Of a stretch of 45,719 nucleotides of DNA, positions 41,354 through 45,719 are shown in pieces (position 1 is the stretch's first letter; each line of letters opens with the position of its first letter). The DNA is from Methanobrevibacter thaueri (GTDB taxonomy: Archaea; Methanobacteriota; Methanobacteria; Methanobacteriales; Methanobacteriaceae), in assembly GCF_015062905.1 (NCBI RefSeq), contig NZ_SUTK01000010.1, positions 1 through 45,719 of the forward strand, given 5' to 3'. The position numbers were made by a program, and so were the translations under genes. The notes below the pieces were generated by a model. The model was not told where the DNA came from and searched no databases. It was given only the letters and a program-made list of their open reading frames with translations.

Positions 41354-44300
41354 TTTTTTAACTTTCATTCTTTTGGTAATTTTGTCTTTACCGTAGCTTA
41401 TGCTGTATTTGTATTTTTTACCTGCTTTAAGGTTTTTGAGAACATACTTTTTGATTTTGAATGTTGCAACACCTTTTTTATTGATTTTGGCTTTAATCTT
41501 TTTGCCATTGACTTTTAAAGTTAATTTTTTACCTTTAAGGAATTTGCCATTCACTTTATTGGTTTTAACTTTAATCTTATTGACTTTAGATTTTTTAACT
41601 TTTATGTATTTAGCCTTAATCAAATGTTTCACATTAACAGTATTTTTAACTGTTACGCCTTTGTAACTGGCTGTGATAGCATATTTTTTAACTTTCACTT
41701 TAGTGTCAAGTTTCAAGGTTGCATAACCATTCTTATCTGTTGTAACTGTGTATGTTTTGCCGTTGTATTTGACAGTAACCTTTTCACCAGCGCCAACTGC
41801 CTTACCGTCTCTTGTTACAAGAACTTTGTAGTACGCATTGGATGAGTAAATAACATTTACATTCTTGTTGCTTGTAATCTTGTAAACAGGTTTTTTGACA
41901 GTAAAATTGCTTGATTTGGAAGCACTGGAGTATTTACCGTCACCGGTGTAAGTAACAGTTACATTGTGTTCGCCTTCAGACAAAGCAGGTACTGTTACAC
42001 TAGCGGATCCGTTTTGTAAAGCTGCAACATATTTTGTTCCGTCAACATCCACTATGAGGAAACCATCAGCATCTGCCGGCAGGCTAATTGAATAGGTAGA
42101 AGGTGTTTCGGTATCTCCGCTTTCAGGAATAGCCAATGCATCTTCAGGCAGATTTGAAGGTATGGAAACTTCCTTGGTTGTTGTTGCGTTGACGTATTTG
42201 TCATCACCAGTGTATGAAACGGTTGCAGTGTAGTTTCCAGGAGCCAATCCAGGAACAACGACGGTTGCAGTACCGTTTTTAACTGGAGCGTAATAATGTT
42301 GACCGTCAATATCAACTAACAGATATCCGCCAGCATCTTCAGGCACGCTGATTGAGAATACGGTATCAGTACTGTTTTCTGGGAAGTTGACATTGAAATC
42401 AAATGTTGGGTTTTCAGATACTGTAAATTTGGCAGTTGCTGAATCTCCGGTAAACATGTTATTTTCAGCATTTGTAATAGTGACGGTGTAGTTGCCGACA
42501 CTTAATCCTGATAAGACAAGTTTGCCGTCTTTGATTTGATATGTTTGTTTAACTCCGCTTTCATTCACTACAGAATATGTTACAGTAGTTTCATTTTCAA
42601 CTGTGTATGAAATTTCAACTGTGTGTCCGAAAGTTACATTGGTAATAGGGTCAATAGTGACTTTTGAACCCGCTTTATCAACAGTTACGGTTGTGTTTAC
42701 AACTTCAGATGCGTTATAATGGTCGTTACCATTGTATTTTACGCCAATTTTGTGTTCGCCTTCACCTAAATCAGGGATGCTTACTGTTGCATTAGCGTAT
42801 TCATCATCAAGCACGACAGTTGCATATTCAGTACCATCAATATAGATGGTTACATTACCGTTTGCGGAATCAGGATTCATATTAACTGTGATTGTAGCGT
42901 TCTCTCCGACTAAAATGTTTTCAGTGACATCAGTGATTTCAACAGTTGCTGCACGTTTAGGCACAGTGAATTTGATACTGTTGCTTGCATTGTTGAAGTT
43001 ATCATCACCTAAGTAGGTTACCTTGATTTCATAATCTCCAGGAACGATATCGGTTAAATTTAAATTGCTGATACCATCTTCAAGATTTTCTAAGCGTGCA
43101 ACACCATAACCTTCAATCAAGATTTGACCGGTTGCTCTAGCAACTGTTAGGCCTCCAGTGATATTGCCTACGAAAATTGAAACAGCAGCAGGTTCTTTAT
43201 TATTTATATCTGGAATAACCGCAATAAAAACCATAGGATCAGCTTTGCTTACTTCAAATGATTTGAGATCATAAGCTGAAGTATAATTATTATCACCATC
43301 GTAGATTACATAGTAGGAGCGTTTACCAGCATTGACAAAATCAGCAGGCACGGTAATGTTTACGGTACCATTGATTAAATCGTAACCCATTTGGTTAGTC
43401 GGTTCGCCATCGATTAAAAGCATTACTTTACCGGTAGCATTTTCAGGTAAAACCACTTGAACTACAACATTTGCATCACCGGCCTTAATATTTGGGCTGA
43501 TTTCGGTTTGCATTGTAGGTTCTGCCTTATTGATAGTGAATTCTGCAGGAGCAGCACTGAAAGTGTAGTTATCATTAACATCATTTTCGACTACAACAAA
43601 ATATTCGCCAGCGGCTAAGTTAGGCAATACAAGGGAACCATCGTATTTACTGACATTAGCGTCAAAAGTAACATAATAAACTGGTACTAATCCTCCATAA
43701 GCAACATTAATTTTTATAGTAGTTGCGTTTAAAACTGTGTATCCAATAGTTACATTATTTCCGTAGGTAACTTCAGCAATAGGTTTAATTTCAACGGATG
43801 ATTTGGCTTTTTTTACTTCAACAGTGGCCATGCCAGTGTGAGAAGTATATCTGTTATCACCGGAGTATTCTACAGCGAACAACTCATAAAGACCCGCGCC
43901 TAATCCTGGGATTTCTACAACAGCAATTCCGCCTTCAACAGTTTCGTTGAATGTTCCTACACCTGGAATAGTTACGGTCACATTACCTTCTGCATCCATT
44001 GGAAGTTCAACAGTTACAGTAGCGTTTTCGCCATAGATAACGGTGCTTCCTGAAATTTGGATAACATTACCCGCATCGATTTTGTTTACAGTGAGTATTT
44101 GTGAAATGTTTTCGGATGCAGTGTAGTTTTCATTACCTTTGAATTGAACTGTAATATTGTAGTCACGTGCTTCAGGTAACCACTCTGGAGTTATCATAAA
44201 GCTTGCAACGTTTGAATCCCATTCGGCAGGACCCATTAAAATATATTCTTTGCCATCAACCCAAATGTTTAAAACAAATACATCAGATTTAGCACCAATA

Positions 44301-45719
44301 GTGGCGGTAAATTCAGCATTTTCACCGATGTTAATGTCATCCGGACCGGTAAGATCGATTGTAGAAGCTGCTTTAGCCACTTTAACTATTTCAGTGTCAT
44401 TCATTGTATTTATATGTTCTTCATCGGGCAGATAGTATACTGTAATAGCCCAACCGTTTTCATTAGCAGGCAAATTAGGAACTTTTATTGAGGCAAAACC
44501 AAGAATAGTAGTGTCCAATGAGAATATTCCACCAACACTAAGGCCGATTCTGCCATCCAATGGAGTGCCGTCGGCTTCTGTTAAAGTAATATTGATGACT
44601 GCATCTTCACCGTAGGTAATGTCCTCAACAGTCACATTCAAGATTGGGAGAGGATATAATACAGTGAACAATCCAGTAGCGTAAGCGCCATTGTAATTGT
44701 CATTTCCAGGGAAAATTCCTAAAGCGGAGTAATGACCAGGAGCCAATCCGGATACGTTGAATGAACCGGTTCCGTTAGAAACTGTTACAGTGTATTCAGC
44801 GTTGTTTACGATTACATTAAATGTTTCGTTTAATCCTTCACCGTTGACACCTAATAAGGTTACATTTATAGTGACATTTTCGTCGGATAAAAATTTACCT
44901 TTAGTATTAACTGTGAATTCTGTTACGTTTAAATTTGAAACTTTTAAGATAAATGTTGTTGGTTCTATAGGATTATATTTTGTATTTCCGTCCCAAGATG
45001 CATTAACAACATACTCTCCAGCAGGTAAATCAGGAATGGTTAAAGTACCAATACCATTTGTAATTTTAACCTTATATTCTACATCATTAACTGTTACTTT
45101 AAATGGAGTAGCACTAGTGGCCGCCCAGGAAATCTTAGGAGCCCCTTGCTTACCAGTTAGATTAATAGTTATAACCACATCATCAGGTCTGGAAACATTC
45201 TGATAGGTAACTTCCAATGAAGCATCTGCCTTAATCATAGTAATATATGAAGAGTTAAGGTTAGTATTTGCATTATAACTAGCGAAGTATTTTCCTATAG
45301 TGGTCCTAGAAGGAGTAAGCAAACCAGATTTTTGATTAACAAGATAATTGTCCATAGTATAGAATCCTGTTGCTTCATCAAGAGTTAAAGTATAACGAGT
45401 CCAGGAATCGCCTAAATCAATTGTTAAAGTAGGTTCATCAATTCTAATCAAGTTTCCATTATCATCAGTGATTTTTACAACAATAGGAATGGTATCATAA
45501 TACTCAACAGTAACATCTTGATTATCATTAACAATTACCCATACATGAGTATCGATTTTACCAGCGCCGGAAGAATAAATTCCTGAAGCATCACCTTCAA
45601 CAGTGTTGCCAGTTAATTTTAAATTACCGCCATTATAGAGAGAACCTCCAATTTCAGCGGTATTGTCATCGGAGAAGTTACAATTGGAAATAGTAGCGTC
45701 ATCATCATAACCGGCTATG
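41351..45719 (-). CDS. Giant Ig-like repeat / beta-helix surface protein, 5'-truncated by the window edge
   Basis: The frame is open from the stop at 41351 to the window end, about 1455 codons; the true start lies beyond. The N-terminal visible part (45719 to about 45550) is a beta-helix fragment (ATISNCNFSDDNTAEIGGSL). Then come roughly a dozen Ig-like modules of 85-100 residues, each with a PLP or PEDA start, GNV.V.I.G, L..G.Y.V.V.Y.GD..Y....A motif, e.g. GLAPGNYTATVSYTGDDKY. The last ~95 residues are extremely lysine-rich (KKLTLKVNGKKIKAKINKKG) and end KRMKVKK. No membrane anchor. Dozens of NxS/T sequons. It is probably a long wall-attached adhesin. The module number and size suggest growth by internal duplication. 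Confidence 0.88.
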   Translation of the reverse strand, partial: IAGYDDDATISNCNFSDDNTAEIGGSLYNGGNLKLTGNTVEGDASGIYSSGAGKIDTHVWVIVNDNQDVTVEYYDTIPIVVKITDDNGNLIRIDEPTLTIDLGDSWTRYTLTLDEATGFYTMDNYLVNQKSGLLTPSRTTIGKYFASYNANTNLNSSYITMIKADASLEVTYQNVSRPDDVVITINLTGKQGAPKISWAATSATPFKVTVNDVEYKVKITNGIGTLTIPDLPAGEYVVNASWDGNTKYNPIEPTTFILKVSNLNVTEFTVNTKGKFLSDENVTINVTLLGVNGEGLNETFNVIVNNAEYTVTVSNGTGSFNVSGLAPGHYSALGIFPGNDNYNGAYATGLFTVLYPLPILNVTVEDITYGEDAVINITLTEADGTPLDGRIGLSVGGIFSLDTTILGFASIKVPNLPANENGWAITVYYLPDEEHINTMNDTEIVKVAKAASTIDLTGPDDINIGENAEFTATIGAKSDVFVLNIWVDGKEYILMGPAEWDSNVASFMITPEWLPEARDYNITVQFKGNENYTASENISQILTVNKIDAGNVIQISGSTVIYGENATVTVELPMDAEGNVTVTIPGVGTFNETVEGGIAVVEIPGLGAGLYELFAVEYSGDNRYTSHTGMATVEVKKAKSSVEIKPIAEVTYGNNVTIGYTVLNATTIKINVAYGGLVPVYYVTFDANVSKYDGSLVLPNLAAGEYFVVVENDVNDNYTFSAAPAEFTINKAEPTMQTEISPNIKAGDANVVVQVVLPENATGKVMLLIDGEPTNQMGYDLINGTVNITVPADFVNAGKRSYYVIYDGDNNYTSAYDLKSFEVSKADPMVFIAVIPDINNKEPAAVSIFVGNITGGLTVARATGQILIEGYGVARLENLEDGISNLNLTDIVPGDYEIKVTYLGDDNFNNASNSIKFTVPKRAATVEITDVTENILVGENATITVNMNPDSANGNVTIYIDGTEYATVVLDDEYANATVSIPDLGEGEHKIGVKYNGNDHYNASEVVNTTVTVDKAGSKVTIDPITNVTFGHTVEISYTVENETTVTYSVVNESGVKQTYQIKDGKLVLSGLSVGNYTVTITNAENNMFTGDSATAKFTVSENPTFDFNVNFPENSTDTVFSISVPEDAGGYLLVDIDGQHYYAPVKNGTATVVVPGLAPGNYTATVSYTGDDKYVNATTTKEVSIPSNLPEDALAIPESGDTETPSTYSISLPADADGFLIVDVDGTKYVAALQNGSASVTVPALSEGEHNVTVTYTGDGKYSSASKSSNFTVKKPVYKITSNKNVNVIYSSNAYYKVLVTRDGKAVGAGEKVTVKYNGKTYTVTTDKNGYATLKLDTKVKVKKYAITASYKGVTVKNTVNVKHLIKAKYIKVKKSKVNKIKVKTNKVNGKFLKGKKLTLKVNGKKIKAKINKKGVATFKIKKYVLKNLKAGKKYKYSISYGKDKITKRMKVKK

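Overview
Apart from its first ~480 bases, the window reads as chromosome of a Methanobrevibacter-like methanogen (order Methanobacteriales). The evidence is an F420-dependent methylene-H4MPT dehydrogenase (mtd), an archaeal S15, a Kae1-Bud32 fusion, an archaeal-type threonyl-tRNA synthetase, a bifunctional Fae-Hps, AT-rich intergenic DNA with archaeal TATA boxes, and several very large secreted adhesin-like proteins with DUF3344, parallel beta-helix and Ig-like modules. The first ~480 bases are different: they are GC-richer and encode the N-terminal part of a bacterial (Lachnospiraceae-like) translation factor IF-2. This is fused at about 465-490 to the truncated start of an archaeal Mur-ligase-like gene, and is best read as an assembly chimera.

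Layout. 1-574: bacterial infB fragment joined to the Mur ligase start. 709-4231 (minus): RdgB-type XTPase, S15, RecJ-like DHH nuclease and aconitase-X (phosphomevalonate dehydratase large subunit), closely packed. 4370-5968 (minus): Kae1-Bud32. 6050-7610 (plus): an unknown 167-aa protein overlapping archaeal cobT. 7643-9413 (minus): ilvE then uppP. 9538-9609: tRNA-Val(UAC). 9877-10704 (plus): mtd. 10880-14206 (plus): a secreted protein with a TIM-barrel-like domain and Ig-like tail. 14228-18008 (minus): Fe-S flavoprotein, flippase, ModE-like regulator, 2x[4Fe-4S] ferredoxin, hisB. 18100-29447 (minus): two giant DUF3344 adhesin-like genes. 29684-36535 (minus): a tight four-gene operon cobN-like / DUF2162 / MotA-TolQ-ExbB / DUF2149. 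36710-37839: a coiled-coil protein convergent with a small zinc-ribbon protein. 37890-41010 (minus): thrS and fae-hps. 41351 to the window end (minus): the 3' part of another giant Ig-like/beta-helix surface protein.

The most interesting system is the cobN operon. The CobN-like chelatase has a signal peptide and a C-terminal membrane anchor, so its catalytic body should lie outside the membrane where ATP is absent. It is encoded with an ExbB-type proton channel, an ExbD-like DUF2149 partner and a membrane protein carrying a CPCC motif. This suggests a proton-motive-force-driven surface chelatase or dechelatase for tetrapyrroles or metals in a cell with no outer membrane. A similar inverted-repeat element lies upstream of this operon and upstream of the 2401-aa adhesin gene, hinting at shared regulation.

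Two window-wide patterns stand out. Many transcription units end in a hairpin whose stem or loop contains the stop codon and is followed by a T-run, with a recurrent TAGRGATT stem. Four different surface proteins end in a very lysine-rich Ig-like module. In addition, the thrS start codon and ribosome-binding site lie inside a perfect 9-bp inverted repeat, a candidate autoregulatory operator.
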